DNA of 60,000 nt, taken from contig WPIO01000185.1 in NCBI GenBank assembly GCA_009760855.2, positions 358,001 to 418,000 on the forward strand, read 5' to 3'. Under the pieces are notes generated by a model. It saw only the letters and a list, made by a program, of their open reading frames with translations. It did not search any database and was not told the origin of the DNA. Source of the DNA: Cristatella mucedo. Taxonomy: Eukaryota > Bryozoa > Phylactolaemata > Cristatellidae. Made by a program: the position numbers and the translations under genes. This document shows, one piece after another, positions 31,500 through 44,010 of the stretch (within the stretch, counting starts at the first letter, position 1; each line of letters begins with the position of its first letter).

Positions 31500-33395
31500 A
31501 GTTTTCAGCCTTCTTTACTGAAATAATTGTGCACATTCGTGCCTCTATAAAGCCCCTCCGACTAAAGCCATTGCAGAATCACAACCTGTGACCTTTCTAA
31601 AAAGGTTTTCCGACGTTTCTAAATGGGATGAGGCTACCTTAATAAGGTCTAGCAAAAAGAGCTCATCTCTTAAGGACCCTATACCATCATCTCTGTGGTC
31701 TTCACTGGCAGACCAACTTAGCCCGCCATAACCGAGATTTGTAATGCTTCTTTGGGAAAAGGGGTCGTCTCCAAGTCTTTCAAATCGGCAATCGTTAGAC
31801 CCATAATCAAAATGCCTGGATAAGATACAGAGGTCCTTGCAAACTATCGCCCAGTTTCCCTTCTTCCTTTCTTGTCAAAGATTCTTGAAAAAATTGTTGC
31901 TAAGCAGCTGGTTGAACACATTGAAAAGAATAAAATGTCAGAACAATTTCAATCAGGGTTCAAGAGGCAGCAATCCATGGAAACTGCTCTCCTCCGTGTT
32001 AACAATAAAATTCTACATGGCAACGACGACGGGAATGTCACTGCCCTAGCTCTGCTAGATCTTTCAGCTGCCTTCGTCACCATTGATCACGATGTTCTAC
32101 TTGAACGATTGAGAACAACAATCGGTCTGGCAGACGAAGCACTGGCGTGGTTTCAATCGTACTTGTCTGATCGTGTTCAATCCGTTTCGTGTGGGGGTCA
32201 TTTCTTAAACACGACACGGGTCACCTGTGGAGTCCCTCAAGAGTCCGTACTCGGTCCCTTGCTGTTCTCCATATATACCCAACCTCTGGGAAAAGAGATT
32301 AAGGCCCATGGAATAGGATATCACTTTTATGCTGACGATACTCAACTGTATTTGTCATTCAAATCGTTGGAATCCGCTGCAGCTAGTGAGAAACTGAATG
32401 CTTGCCTTGTGGACATTCGATCCTGGATGTTAGAAAACTTCTCCTAACTAAATGAAGATAAAACCGAACTGATGCTCATATGACACCCTAAGCGTGTGGC
32501 TGGATTAAAAGGCTTTGCTCTTCTAATAGGCGATGCTGTTCTGCGACCATCACCACGTGCTCGAAATTTAGGTGTCGTTTTTAGACAGCTGCCTCAATTT
32601 TAAAAGATTTATTCGGCAGACTGCTTCTAGAGTTAACCATCACGCTCGATCCATATCCAAGATTAGGAGCTGTCTTCCACAGTGGCTTGAAAAAGATTGA
32701 ACTATCTCCTTAGTTCTGTCTCAGCTTGATTGTTGTAATTCTCTTTTGGCTGGGCTACCAAAGAAAGCAGCTAGGCTACTACTACTGCTATTGACTATGA
32801 ATATGGCTGCAAGGCTAGTCTTCAAGTCCCAGAGGTTTAAGCACGTGTCTCCTTTGCTAAAAGAGCTAAGATGGATGCCGGTTGAGCCATGGATACAGAG
32901 AAAAGTTCTTACCCTGACCCAAAAAGCCCGCCATGGCTTGGCTCCTTCGTACCTAGCTGAACTGCTGCACCAGTTTCAGCCTCTTCGCGCCACCAGGTCC
33001 TGTGTGGACAATGAATTAGCTATTGCATTCCTCCGAATAAAGACCGTTGGCGTCAGAAGCTTTAGCTCTGCAGGTCCTAGACTGTGCTTCCACAATTCTC
33101 ACGCATCGACAGCTACTCTCTTGGGGCCGACTATGGCTCATCCTTTTCAGCGGTCCTGAGCTGCTACTTCCATGCTACTCACTACCTCAACTGCTTTCCT
33201 TACTCTGCTATGCTTCCCACTTTCTCTTTGTTGCGTGAGATGAAGTCTGTTGGCTACCAAATGGGTACCGAAAGCCGCTTAGGCTGGGAGTGCGCTATAC
33301 AAAACACCCACACAGTCTTTATGGCGTTGTGGAGTTACAAACGCAGATGCATGGCATTACATTACATCATTCAATTTAAGAAAGTTGGCTGCCAT
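31500..33395 (+). mobile_element. LINE group A, most complete RT region in the window
   Basis: 31872-32447 is a 191-codon open RT segment with [61 protein letters not shown] and the catalytic-type FYADDTQLYL. Usual QGS is QES here. Stops follow at 32447, then the C-terminal region (32746-33159) and 3' UTR to an ATTACATTACAT end near 33375. Endonuclease and 5' region are absent. Inactive. Confidence 0.9.
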
Positions 33396-33610
33396 TTATG
33401 TGCGGATGTCATCAATAGATGCAGCGAGGTAGTTGAAAGAATTTGACGAGCGGGAGGGCTGGGAGGAATCAAAGCAAAGGTACAACTGAGTGTCGTCCGC
33501 ATAGAAGTGAAAGCCTAGGTTATGCTTGGCAATCGCATTGGCAACAGGTACAATATAAACTGGGTAAAAATCTGGATTCCGAAAATTGGATGGCACTATA
33601 TAGTTTTATT
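33390..33610 (-). mobile_element. LINE group B RT fragment with YADD
   Basis: The minus strand reads AIAKHNLGFHFYADDTQLYL and AASIDDIRT. The sequence differs from the group-A RT motif 1 kb upstream. Truncated on both sides and abutting the group-A tail. Confidence 0.75.
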
Positions 33611-33799
33611 CTTATTGTAAAATCCACTGACCGTTCACAGTAGCCACTACATAAATTCGACCGTAGTGAGCAGCACCCGGCGTTGGGCTGTGATGCTGTA
33701 ACGGGGATGCAGTATCTAGCTTCATTGCGGCGACTCGGACTGATTCCGGAGTCCCGATTTTTTTCGTTTGTACAGCATGCGCGTCGCGGCGTTCCACCA

Positions 33800-34890
33800 A
33801 CTCCTTTATCTGCTCTTTTCGTTCAGGGAAAGCAATTTTCTATGTCAATTTTATGCTTAAGACCGAAGTATGATTTTAAATTACTCTGCCAGTCGTCGTC
33901 GGAGAAGTGGAAGACACCGCCGCCGCTCTCATGACTAGCTACTACTGTAGCCAGCATTAATGACAGTAAGAGATGACGCGGCGAAGTTGATGATAGCCGA
34001 AGATGAGGAAGCTCTGCTGCCAACGAAAGACGCGCAGCGTTGCTGCCGGCTGAATTCCACAGACATCGCGGCGGTTGTTATCGCGTGAGAAATTTTCTGA
34101 AATTCAGACAGACCTGGAAAATTCGAAAACTGCGTTGTCTTGATAAAAATATAGTTGCTTGGGCGTTCGCTCTACAAACAGTTACTTGCTTGCGCTTTTC
34201 ATATTCACTGCACGCAGCATAGAACGTGGCCGATGGAAGTGACGATTCGACGAGAGACCGAGGTGATGGCTCGCGATTTATGGAGCTGGCTCGTCTCCAC
34301 GTGGGCCGCGAAGAGACGCACCTCCGTCGTCGTCTGCTCCGTCTTCGTCTGCTCCGTCGTCGTCTGCTCAGCGTCGTGGAGGAGTGCGACTGAGGAGTCG
34401 TCGCCGAGCGCCGACGGCACTGCCGCAGAGCGCAGGCGCCACGACCGCCTGCGGCGGCGACCGGCGGGACTATGGTGACTCGCGAGGCCTGGGCGAGAGC
34501 AGACGACGGCGGCGATAGCGCGGCTCATGCGCCCGCGTGCAGTACGCCCCGCGCTCGCCCCCTCGGCGCCTGCGCCAGCTTCCGCCAGGCTTCGACCTCG
34601 CCTTCGCTCGCAGCGCGTCTCTTCGACCGCTGTCGGCACCGCCGCAGCCGTGCTGCCTCCCCCTCCGCCCCAACCTCCGCCTCCTCGACTCGACCGACAC
34701 ATCCGGTGCGCCCATCGGTGAACGGCTGCTGCGGATTGGTTCCCGCGTACAGCTATTTATGCAAAGTCCACGCGCGGCCTTTACGTGCGTACGTAAATTG
34801 AGCTCAGCGCGACGGTCTTGCAACTTTCGTCTTTGCTTGGTCTACGTTTACTCCGCTCGCTACCCCCCGGCTAGCAAGTCCGACTTCGGT
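33800..34890. other. GC-rich block, no gene recognised
   Basis: 34200-34890 is CpG-rich with a short CGTCGTCTGCTCCGT repeat (34330-34375). Both strands have overlapping open frames rich in Arg/Ala/Pro/Ser, the usual effect of GC-rich DNA. No splice-supported exon seen. Confidence 0.45.
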
Positions 34891-34899
34891 ACAACGGTA

Positions 34900-35045
34900 T
34901 TCATAATGATAATGATAATAATAATGCATTTTTATATATATTTTTATTATTTTTTTTTTATAGTATTTATATATTTTTTCCCCTCAGAGAACTTAACTCT
35001 CCTTAGGCACTTTACATATGCTGTAAAGGAAGCACGATCTTAGCG
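34900..35045 (-). mobile_element. LINE group B 3' end
   Basis: AAT/TAT-rich tail then CCTCAGAGAACTTAACTCTC, GGCACTTTACATATGCTGTA on the + strand. Cut by a SINE-1 copy at about 35045. Confidence 0.7.
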
Positions 35046-35200
35046 CTGATTTGGTCCAGTGGTTAAGGTGCACGCCTCGACTAAGGTCACGGTGAATGTG
35101 TTTGTTGACCGAGTCGTGGGATCAAGCCCATTGTTATATGTGAAGCACCAGAATAGAGATTAAGTTCTCACAGGGCGATATACAAACGAATTGTATACTG
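35045..35200 (+). mobile_element. SINE-1 copy, best A box
   Basis: TGGTCCAGTGGTTAAGGTGC is a good A box and GTCGTGGGATCAAGCCC a B box about 55 nt later. The LINE-like tail follows (GAAGCACCAGAATAGAGATT, AAGTTCTCACAGGGCGATAT). The spacing between boxes is about 20 nt longer than in other copies because of an insertion. Confidence 0.75.
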
Positions 35201-35204
35201 CTAC

Positions 35205-35490
35205 TAAAAGTACGTTTGTATAGCACTCAGAGAATTTTTAAGCACTTTGCAGATGCTGTAAAGATAGCATGACCTAATGATTACCGGTACTACGCTCAAT
35301 GTCAACAAGCATAACATGGTAGGGGTGACATACACAGGGTCAACATGCAAATATGATTAGTAGCAGCATGCACAGTGTCAACATGCATAAGCATACAAAG
35401 AACGAATCACCTGGACCCATTAAATGCTGTGATAACTGGATGCGTTTTTAGCTTTCTTTAAGCGTCATCAAGTCATGGAATGCCATATAA
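35205..35490 (-). mobile_element. LINE group B 3' UTR
   Basis: Carries TAGCACTCAGAGAATTTTTA, the GGTAGGGGTGACATACACAG words and GAACGAATCACCTGGACCCA. Truncated near 35485. Confidence 0.75.
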
Positions 35491-35499
35491 TTGAAAATA

Positions 35500-36003
<504 letters not shown>

Positions 36004-36680
36004 GTGCGCCGCCGCCGCCTCCTCTTCGGTAGTCGAACCCGCGACCTACTTAAGGCGAGACGAGCTTCTCGGGAGCGGAGCGTGCAGCGTTGGCTCGTCG
36101 CGCGCCACTTACCGCGCTGGATGGCCATCGTACTGACTCAGCAAAGCGGTGCCTCGCTTTCGAGAGTCGCTCGCGATTTAAGGGCGTTCGCTAACGCGCT
36201 AGCTGCGAGACGCCGTCGTAGACACCAGGCGTTAGCTGCAGCCGACTTTCCGGTGCAACAGCACCCTCTTAGTCGCCGCCGAAGCGTGCATAGTGGCGGA
36301 CGACGGAGATACTTGCGTTTTGATGCAAGCCTGCGAGGTTTGAGTTGCTCTGCTCAAAATACGCGCGCAGTTTTGGGTCAGCAGGTCACGTGCTTGCTGG
36401 CGCTGGTCTGCATGACACAATCCGTTGTCTGGCATTTGTTATTTTTTTACAACCATGCATCACAAATGATAATTTATGCTGTATGTTTCTTTGCTTTGTC
36501 ACCCCAGGTTTGATGGATTTGTTTATCAAAGATCGGGTGCAGTTAAACATTAAGCATTGCTTAATATGATATTGGCTTTTCCTAGGTTCATTCCGACATA
36601 AATGTTATTTTTTGTAAAACAATAGCTGTTTTTGGTAATTATAGTTGCATAAATCAACGGAAATTTGCGATGTACAATGC
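36004..36680. other. intergenic, possible SINE remnant at 36030-36055
   Basis: GGTAGTCGAACCCGCGACCTAC reads on the minus strand as a B-box-like CGCGGGTTCGACTACC, perhaps a third tRNA-derived repeat. The rest to 36350 is CpG-rich and then AT-rich, with nothing else recognised. Confidence 0.3.
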
Positions 36681-36689
36681 ATAGCGAGT

Positions 36690-36850
36690 TTAAGAATTCT
36701 CCTTTTATATTGGCGATTTTGAGCATTTAACTTTTCAATTTCCGAATCACACTTAGTTTAGCCACATTGGTCGTAGCATCATTCAATTAAAGGTTCGCTA
36801 CCATCCATGTGCGGATGTCTTCAATACATACAGCAAGAGAGAGTATACTG
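36690..36850 (-). mobile_element. LINE group B RT fragment
   Basis: Related to 33.37-33.43 kb (GGCTGCCATTTATGTGCGGATGTC-like: CGCTACCATCCATGTGCGGATGTC) and to the fragment near 7.5 kb. It encodes the region just after YADD. Truncated on both sides. Confidence 0.55.
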
Positions 36851-36879
36851 TGAAAGCGGCGTCACCAAATTGTAGCGAC

Positions 36880-38620
36880 TTACCGGGCGGCTATGGAAAC
36901 AAATGTCCAGTGCACAGATCGAGTTATTTCAAAATTTTGCTGGCGATAAGCCGAGCGCCTACAATCCGAGCCCTGGGCCGAAATCCGCAAAGAGAACCCG
37001 GATTGTCTGGCTGCACGATTTCGACGCGGCGCCGTTGATTTGCGGGATGTCGGCTACGCGCGGCGCCTGTTGTGGCTACCGACGGCGGTCGCTGCCGGGA
37101 AGTTGGTCTCGGCGGGCAGGCTGCCTCCACGTTTGCCGAGCGGCGGGATTGAAGCTCGTCCCGGACGCCGCCGCCGCCGCAGAGGCCCGAGCCCCGCCCC
37201 GACGAGCGCCATCGAGCGCACCGGCGTAGCGATAGCCGCCGCCGCCGCCGCGGCCATCGAGGTCACGCCCACCCGCACTGGCCGCTAGCACTCGGCAAAC
37301 CGCGTGCCGGCGGTTAACATCCGGCTTGCCTCTCCTTCATTTTAATTTATAGGACTGCCCCGACCGTCTAAACTACCGCCGCAGGCCGCTCACGCGCTCG
37401 CCTCGCGACGCAGCCGCCGCCGCTGGCGCGCCCGTCAGACTTCACAAGCTCGTGAGTGCCAATGCCGCCAGCGCCGCCGCCGAGCCTGGGCGACCGCAAC
37501 ACAGCGCCCCCCCCGAGAATTTGGCAGCTCGTGGCTGGCCGTTGTCGCTTGCCCCTTAGCTCGATGTTGCCGTGGCGTACTGGCGCGCCATCTTACAGAT
37601 TATCGCTCGCGCACGCGTGCGAGCGATGCAGCAGCGAGTCGACGCAGTGGCGGACAATTGCGCGCGCCTTCGCCCTCTTCGATTGCGAGTCTCGCGCTGG
37701 CGTCGCCCGTCCTCGACCGAGTCAGCTTCACGACGCCGCCGACCCCTTAAACGGACGTCCAGCTTAAGAGCGGTGCCCGCCGGGCCTCCACGTCGGTGGC
37801 GGAAGGCGAGCAGGACGGCTGCTAGCGGCTGATGGTGGTGAGCAGGTGTGAGGCGGTCCGGCCGCGTCCCACAGAGAGGCGGGCGGGGCGGGGCGGGGTG
37901 GGGGTACACGCTGGTGGCGGCGGGCCACGCCGCTGCGACCCGAGCGGCGAGCAGGTCGCTAGGAGCCCGCCAGCTGTGACCGCGCGGGCGGCGGCACCGC
38001 CAAGCCTCCGCCAGCGCGAGCCGGTCGGCGGCGGCGGCGGCGGCTTGATGCGACCGCTTGATGCGACGACCGCCCGCGAGCGGCGGCGGCAGGCGGGCAG
38101 GCGCGCCCCCAGCCGGGCACTCCCCGAAGACGCGGCTGACAGCGGCGAACCGGCGTCTGAGTGATGCGCGCCTGCCCCTATCCGTCAGTCGTATCCCGCG
38201 CATATCCATCGTCTGAGCGCGTGCGGCGCTCGGGACTGGGCGGCCATCGTCCCAGCGCTCGCTCGCGGACGGCGGCGGCGGCTGATTGCGCGGCGGCGGC
38301 TCGCGCTGCCTGTGCAGTGCTGGCCTACGGGTCGCTGTCGCATAATGTAACCGCGCAGACGTTCGTCCCCCGCCTCTTTGCCGACGGACTGTGCTAGGCG
38401 GCGCTGCAGTGCGGTTAGAACACGAATGGCCGCCACGCAACTAGCGCCGAAAGCGACGGTTTATTTCAGGCCTGCTTTATTTCGGGCTACGAGCTTTACA
38501 CGGCGCGCGCCGGACTGACAGAGTCAACCGCGCGAACTCCCGAAGCCGGAGTATGCTAAACTACCCTACGCGTGCGCGGCGCGTCGATGGCGATGGTGCC
38601 AGCCCCGAAGGCGGACCTCT
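36880..38620. other. large CpG-rich block without a recognised gene
   Basis: About 1.7 kb of very GC-rich DNA with GCCGCC and GGCGG runs and many CpGs. A minus-strand frame of 294 codons (37556-38440) and several + frames overlap each other, and all are Arg/Ala/Pro-rich. No domain, start context or splice support. It could be a CpG-island-like promoter region; no transcript can be assigned. Confidence 0.45.
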
Positions 38621-39189
38621 ACAGCACTCCCAAGATACTAGCAGCTAACTTAAGTAGCCGACAGAATACAACTTCGCAGTCCAAGTTGCACTTGCTGTTC
38701 GACTCTCGCGCTCTCGAGGCGTAGTCTGGCATCGACTCCGGAAGCTGCAGCCCCGAGCTCTGTCAGACGTCTCCCTTATACTCCCTCTCCTCTGAACTCT
38801 GACTTGGCGCATTGCTATTTTCTCGGACCCGGCTCTCGGCGTCCGTTCTCCGGCCGAGTCGCTTCCGCCTGTAATTAATTAGACGGCTCCTGCGCCAGCT
38901 TGCCATCTTTTCGTTCTTTGTCTAATAGAATACATTAGTTGGTCCACATCCTGACCGCTCGTTTGTCTGCCCAAAGCTCCATTCCAGCCTCAGCGGATCT
39001 CACTGTCACACTGACACCTCGCTCCGCTCCCGGTTAACTAATCGTGTCCCCAACCCAATTCTACTAGGCTAGATCCGCCCGCTATGGGTTGCTCTAGGTG
39101 CCCTTGTCAAATCCACTTAAGGTAAGGGCCAGTATCGCTGCTGTACCTGAGACTGCTCGCCCCTGTGCAGCATAATCGGTAGCTGAAGG

Positions 39190-39600
39190 TTTTAACGTAA
39201 GGTCTCTCAAGTCTCTTCACTCCACAAGACGCCATAAGACTGACTGGGTGCTACGCAGGAGAGCTCTCTATAGCGCAATCAAAGCCTTAGCTGCTTTCGG
39301 CGAGCACTTGCTTGCCAGCAAACTTCATCTCACGCAAAAAAGAAAGTTGAGAAGCATAGCTGAGTCAGGAGGGCAGTCAAGAAATTGAGTAGCATGGAAG
39401 TAGCAGTCCAGGATGACTGGAACAGGAGTGCCACAATCGGGTTGCAGGACAGTAGATGTCGTAGCTTAACAATTGTGGAAGTAGGACATGCAGAGCAAAA
39501 GCTTCTGTCGCTGACGGCCCTTAAGCCGAGGCAAGGGGCTGCTAGTTTATAGTCCGTAGAGGACCTGAGGCCAGGAGAATGCTGAAACGAGTGCAGCACT
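39190..39600 (-). mobile_element. LINE group A, C-terminal region and 3' end
   Basis: The minus strand reads FQHSPGLRSSTDYKLAAPCL, VSDRSFCSACP, then 3' UTR words (GAGAAGCATAGCTGAGTCAG on the + strand). Degenerate. Confidence 0.75.
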
Positions 39601-39934
39601 TCAGCCAGCTATGCAGGAATCGAGCCGTAGTGGGTGGGCCCGGTGGGTGGTCAGAGCGTTAGAGCTTCGCATGGACCGTCGAGCAAACGGCAGCCGCCGA
39701 AGCCCCGTCTGCAGGGTCACGGTCGAACCTCGGGCACTTCGCGCACGGTCGAACCTCAGGCACTTGCTGGTTAGGCTTGCAGCAGCCACTCACGACTCGC
39801 ATGCTCAGAGCTCTGGGTGCACAACCACGCAAGACACGTACGGACGGCCACGGGTGACCCCGGGCGCAGCCGAATCGAGCACGCAATAAGCCCGCAAAGG
39901 AGGCAGGAATAAAAAAAAAACAACAAAAAAACAG

Positions 39935-40320
39935 GACAAGTTCCACAGGACCCCGAGAAAGCTGAGCGGAACAGATACGTCCTCATCTGGAACTTGAATG
40001 ATAATGATGAAAAGTCACTGGTGGCAAAAAAGATGGCGACAGAAGCCGGAAGCGAGCTCCAGGCATTCGGTGCGTACGAACCGAAGGCCCGATCGTCGAA
40101 GGATTTTTCAATCAGTGCGACCGACGAACGGCGAGACGACCGGAAGCTGAGTGGCGAACGCTTCCAGAGCACGCCGGAGGAGCGAGGAGGTCAAGGTTGG
40201 CGGTGCGCGAGCGCCAGCGAAGCGACCCGTAGGGCCGAAGAGAGTATCTTGAAATCAGTTCGACGGTCGCCTGGGAAGCCGGCTAAGCTCTCTGACGGAA
40301 GCGGCGCGTAGCAGCAGCTG
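39935..40320 (-). mobile_element. LINE fragment, RT C-terminal tail (group C-like)
   Basis: The minus strand reads FDDRAFGSYAPNAWSSLPAS, FKFQMRTYLFRSAFSGS, the typical end of L2/CR1 proteins. The upstream part (40130-40260) resembles 54.9-55.05 kb. Confidence 0.65.
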
Positions 40321-41555
40321 CGCGCCCGCTGCTGACAGGCCAGGCGAGGCGTGGCGTCTCGGAGCACAGCGAGGGCTCCTGCTGCGAGACCGTCTCTTAA
40401 GAGAGGCCACGACCTTTCCGGAGCCCGCCGGCTCCGGAATTGCCAAAATATTTACTCTGAAAGCCAATTCCTCTGACACGATAAACAAGCTTAACCTACA
40501 CTGCACTTGCAGCGGTAGTATTTGCCACTTTAGCCGCCGCGTCTGCCCCGCTCGCGCCCGGTTCTTCCCGGAAAGCTGTAAATGCCGTGCGATGCGTGCG
40601 CCTCGCGACCGATAAGTGCTCGCTCAAAACAGCGAGGTCACCTTACGACGACCGAGAGAAGAATTCTTTTGTAATGCGGTTAGCGGTCTGTGGTGCTCCA
40701 TTCTGAAACGGTAACGGGCGGGGCAAAGAAATGGCTAGGACACTAAATCAGTCATATGACTGATATTATTTTTTTGCGGTCACCAGAAATATAGCGGCCA
40801 GGAACCGGTTGTGCGAGAATTTACGGTCAAGGTCGTTTGCCAGGCGACGCCTTGTGATGGTCGGTCAGCAGTGCTTGTGTAGTTGGTGCCCTTGAGCTGA
40901 GCTGTGCTCTATTCCACTGAGCCCTACGAGAGTTGTTACACGTAGTGAGTGACCTCTGCTGGACGTCTTTAAGCCTCCTCCGCGGTCAAATAGACCTTTC
41001 TAAGCTATGGATACGGGCTGGTTGTGTTAAGGTAGGGGGTGCTCTTTGTCACCGCCGCCCTGTTCCGCCAATATCGGCCTACCTTCGCGCGTTGGTGCTG
41101 CACCTACAATTCGGTAGCCGCTATGCGCGGTTCTGGCGTCGCGAGTAGTCGTCGAGCGTCGGCTGAGACTAGCAGCATTGCGAACGCTGCTTTTGCAGCT
41201 TAGGTGTGTCCGGAAGTTGAAGCCTCACGTCTATTTTGTAACACGTTTGAGTGACTGGATTTAAGAAAATAAGCCTGTCCACACACAAACCAGTTCAAAT
41301 TACGTTAATTGATTTTAAACGCATTTCCAATGTCGTGTTGCGACGGCATATTTTGGTTTAGAGGCCCCTCTCGCTGCTCCGAGACGCGCGTCAGCTAGCT
41401 TCACTGACGTGCCCATCCGGTTTTGAACGCTACATGCATTCGGTCGGTTCCTCGTCGGTTAGACTGAGAAAGCTTGGGCTATCGTAAAACTGCGTGTATT
41501 TACAAGCTGTACTAGTATTTGGTATGAGCACCGAATGCCCGAATACGGAAGCGTC
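40320..41555. other. intergenic, nothing recognised
   Basis: Mixed-composition DNA. A word CGTCGGCTGAGACTAGCA at 41157 also occurs at about 21446 and marks a small dispersed repeat. Confidence 0.4.
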
Positions 41556-41559
41556 CAAA

Positions 41560-41665
41560 GCCTAGGACTCAATGTCCTTTGCAGCAAATGCAAAGTGCCT
41601 AAAAAGACATTGAGTTCTCCGAGGGCGCTTTATCAAGTGTGTTATTGTTATTATTTTTATTATTA
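41560..41665 (+). mobile_element. LINE group B 3' terminus
   Basis: TTTGCAGCAAATGCAAAGTG, CCTAAAAAGACATTGAGTTC, GAGGGCGCTTTATCAAGTGT and TTATTATT tail. Only the 3' UTR end remains. Confidence 0.8.
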
Positions 41666-42129
41666 TCGTATCGCAGCTAACTTTAAAATATGCTTACAGG
41701 CTGCATGGAATACATTGCTTAGATGTACTTTTAGTAGCCAGTTCCATCGACATTGGATCGGCATTGTCAGCGCTGCAACGAGGGCATTAATGGACGATTG
41801 CCGAAAGAATAAATTAGATTCGTTTTTTCTAAAGAAGGCGTTTCTCTGCTTAGAAAAGCGCTATTGCAGAAAGCTAGCGAGGAAATTTTGGGACAGGCCT
41901 CTCACTCGCTTCTCGTCGGTCGTCGGAATGAACCAGCTGACCTACTTCGTCCCACTGGTTCCCAAGTACTTTGGATAAGAGGTTAGATATTTGGCACTTT
42001 GGAGCCATCGGATATATTTGACTCTAAAGTCCCATTCGTGGGTCAAGAAACCTAAATAGTTGGCAAAGGTGTACTGGGCTAAATCAAGGTCGGTGATTGT
42101 CATAATAGTAATAGTAATTATAATAATAA

Positions 42130-42430
42130 TCGGTCGTTCGTACAGCGCTTTAGGAGAACTTTATTATCTTTATCCAGTCGCTTTGAAAAACTTACTGCAG
42201 GAGAATCAACTGATAGATCTGGAAGTATTAGCAGAGAGCGCCCTGGTCCTGGTCAGTATTTTTCGGAAGTTGATTCGTAAATTCGTGCAATTGGTAAATG
42301 CATTTGCATAGCTCCTTTGTAGAAATTAATTACTATTCAGGCTCTTGATATGCCGCAGGGCTCGATCCAACGACCTTAAGGTTCATAGGGGGCGAGCACT
42401 TCGCCCTCGAGCCAAATTAGGGCTGAGACT
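42130..42430 (-). mobile_element. SINE-1 copy, minus strand, interrupted
   Basis: Tail part at 42140-42190 (CAGCGCTTTAGGAGAACTTT) is separated by about 120 bp of other sequence from the tail/head part 42325-42420 (TATTCAGGCTCTTGATATGC, CAGGGCTCGATCCAACGACC). Confidence 0.55.
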
Positions 42431-42639
42431 GCTCTGAATGTTGAGGAGCATCAGTCGTGGGGTCAGTAGTGCATCTACAACTTAAAACTCCAGAAAGGTC
42501 GGGATAGCGTTTATACGCGAAGAAACATCACAAGAAATATGCTTCACGGTCCCTCTTAAAAAGCGGCCGTTTCAAAGCTGCTGACACTATCTAGCTCTGT
42601 CGTCGGCTGCGCCATGCTAAGTCCCAGTCGCGGCGGGTT

Positions 42640-43420
42640 TAATAATAATAATAATAATGTACTTGATAAAGCGCCCTCAGAGAACTTAATCTCTTTCTAG
42701 GCGCTTTACATTTGCTGCAAAGGGAAATGCAATTAAATGGTAAGTAAAATCATGCTTGAAAAACAAACAAAATTAATAACATGGTTAGGGGTGACATGCA
42801 CAGGGTCAGCATGCAAATGTGGTTAGTGGCAGCATGCACAGTGTCAGCACGCATAAGCGCGTGAAGGACGAATCACAGGGACCCACTAAATGCTGTCCTA
42901 AATAGGTGTGTTTTTAGGTTCCTCTTAAATGTGGTCAGGGGATGTTCTGACGCAGATCGGGAGGGAGTTTGAGGCTTTGGGAGCATACGAACTAAGTGCA
43001 CGGTCTCCAAAGGATTTGAGGTTTGTACGAGGTATTTCTAGACTGTTGGATTCCGAAAAGCGGGTGGTACGATGCTTGGCCTGATGGGGGAGTATGTCGG
43101 AGAGATAGGCTGGAGCCATAGAATGAAGGGACCTAAAAGTGAGCGACAAAACCTTGAAGTAAATCCGTTGCTTGACTGGTAGCCAGTGCAGGTCGGCGAG
43201 AAGTGGAGTAATGTGGCAACTTCGACGTTCACGACAGACAAGTCTAGCTGCCGAGTTTTACACCAGCTGCAATCGCCTGATCGCACATGCTGGTAGGCCA
43301 GTAAGCAGGGAGTTGCAGAATTCGAGACGAGATGTCACGAATGCATGGACCAACTTGGACGTGGTATCCATATCTAAACAAGCCCGAATTTTAGCAATAT
43401 TATGAAGCTGAAAATAGGCA
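42640..43420 (-). mobile_element. LINE group B, well-preserved 3' half of ORF2 C-terminus
   Basis: Clean ATT tail, hairpin and 3' UTR, then FRSLHSMAPAYLSDILPHQA, RTNLKSFGDRALSSYAPKAS and upstream [15 protein letters not shown] sequence on the minus strand, frameshifted near 43150. Very close to 49.98-50.69 kb, so both derive from a recent source. Confidence 0.9.
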
Positions 43421-43874
43421 GATTTGACAGATTTGGGTTTGCACTACATTAGCTTTTCCTGTACACTTGCTTCAAAACGATGGACAAAAGAAACTTTGCG
43501 TCAGCAGCAGCATCTGTGGCTGCGACTCTCATCTGCATCGTTCGCTCACGGCAAGCGGAGCTGTCTACTTCCGCTGTCTGCTTCCTCTCCAGACGTCCAT
43601 CGCGCCCGTTTCCTGACTGAGCCCGTCTCCCTCGATTTGCACTCCTGCTCTTTTCGCGTTCTTAAGGTAAGGACGACTCCTCAGTTTTGCTTGTGCTTGC
43701 TGACAGAGCGGAGCTTCGAGTGCAAACATTGAAACAACACGCCTACGCCAGTGTCAAAACTAGTGGCCATGAGATGGGGCCATGTGGCCACGACGCTCAC
43801 TTCCTGCGCCCGCTCAAGTCCGCTACTGGCTCGACCAAGCAAGTTCTAGCATCGGTGTTAAATCGATGATAAAA

Positions 43875-44010
43875 CAGATGGCTAATTGTTTATTGAGCAT
43901 GCTACCACTAACCATTTGATCGTGCTTCCTTTGCAGCATTTGTACAGTCCTTTAGAAAGAGATTGAGTTCTCTGAGGGCGCTTTATCAAATGTATTATTA
44001 ATATTATGAT
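43875..44010 (+). mobile_element. LINE group B 3' terminus
   Basis: TTTGCAGCATTTGTACAGTC, TTTAGAAAGAGATTGAGTTC, GAGGGCGCTTTATCAAATGT and ATT tail, preceded by the GAGCATGCTACCACTAACCA words of the 3' UTR. Confidence 0.8.

Noticed and set aside
35045-35130. tRNA gene
   Set aside because: A and B boxes are present but no complete cloverleaf or acceptor stem pairs, and the unit continues into a LINE-like tail found in other copies, so it is a SINE head. The same holds for 23.6, 56.4 and 58.9 kb.
37556-38440. 294-codon open frame on the minus strand in a GC-rich block
   Set aside because: Arg/Ala/Pro-rich, overlapped by equally open frames on both strands, no domain, no splice or start support. 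Explained by high GC lowering stop frequency.
41535-41978. 147-codon frame after a LINE tail
   Set aside because: First third is LINE 3' UTR plus ATT tail; the remainder has no recognisable domain and no splice context. Could be reconsidered if transcripts exist.
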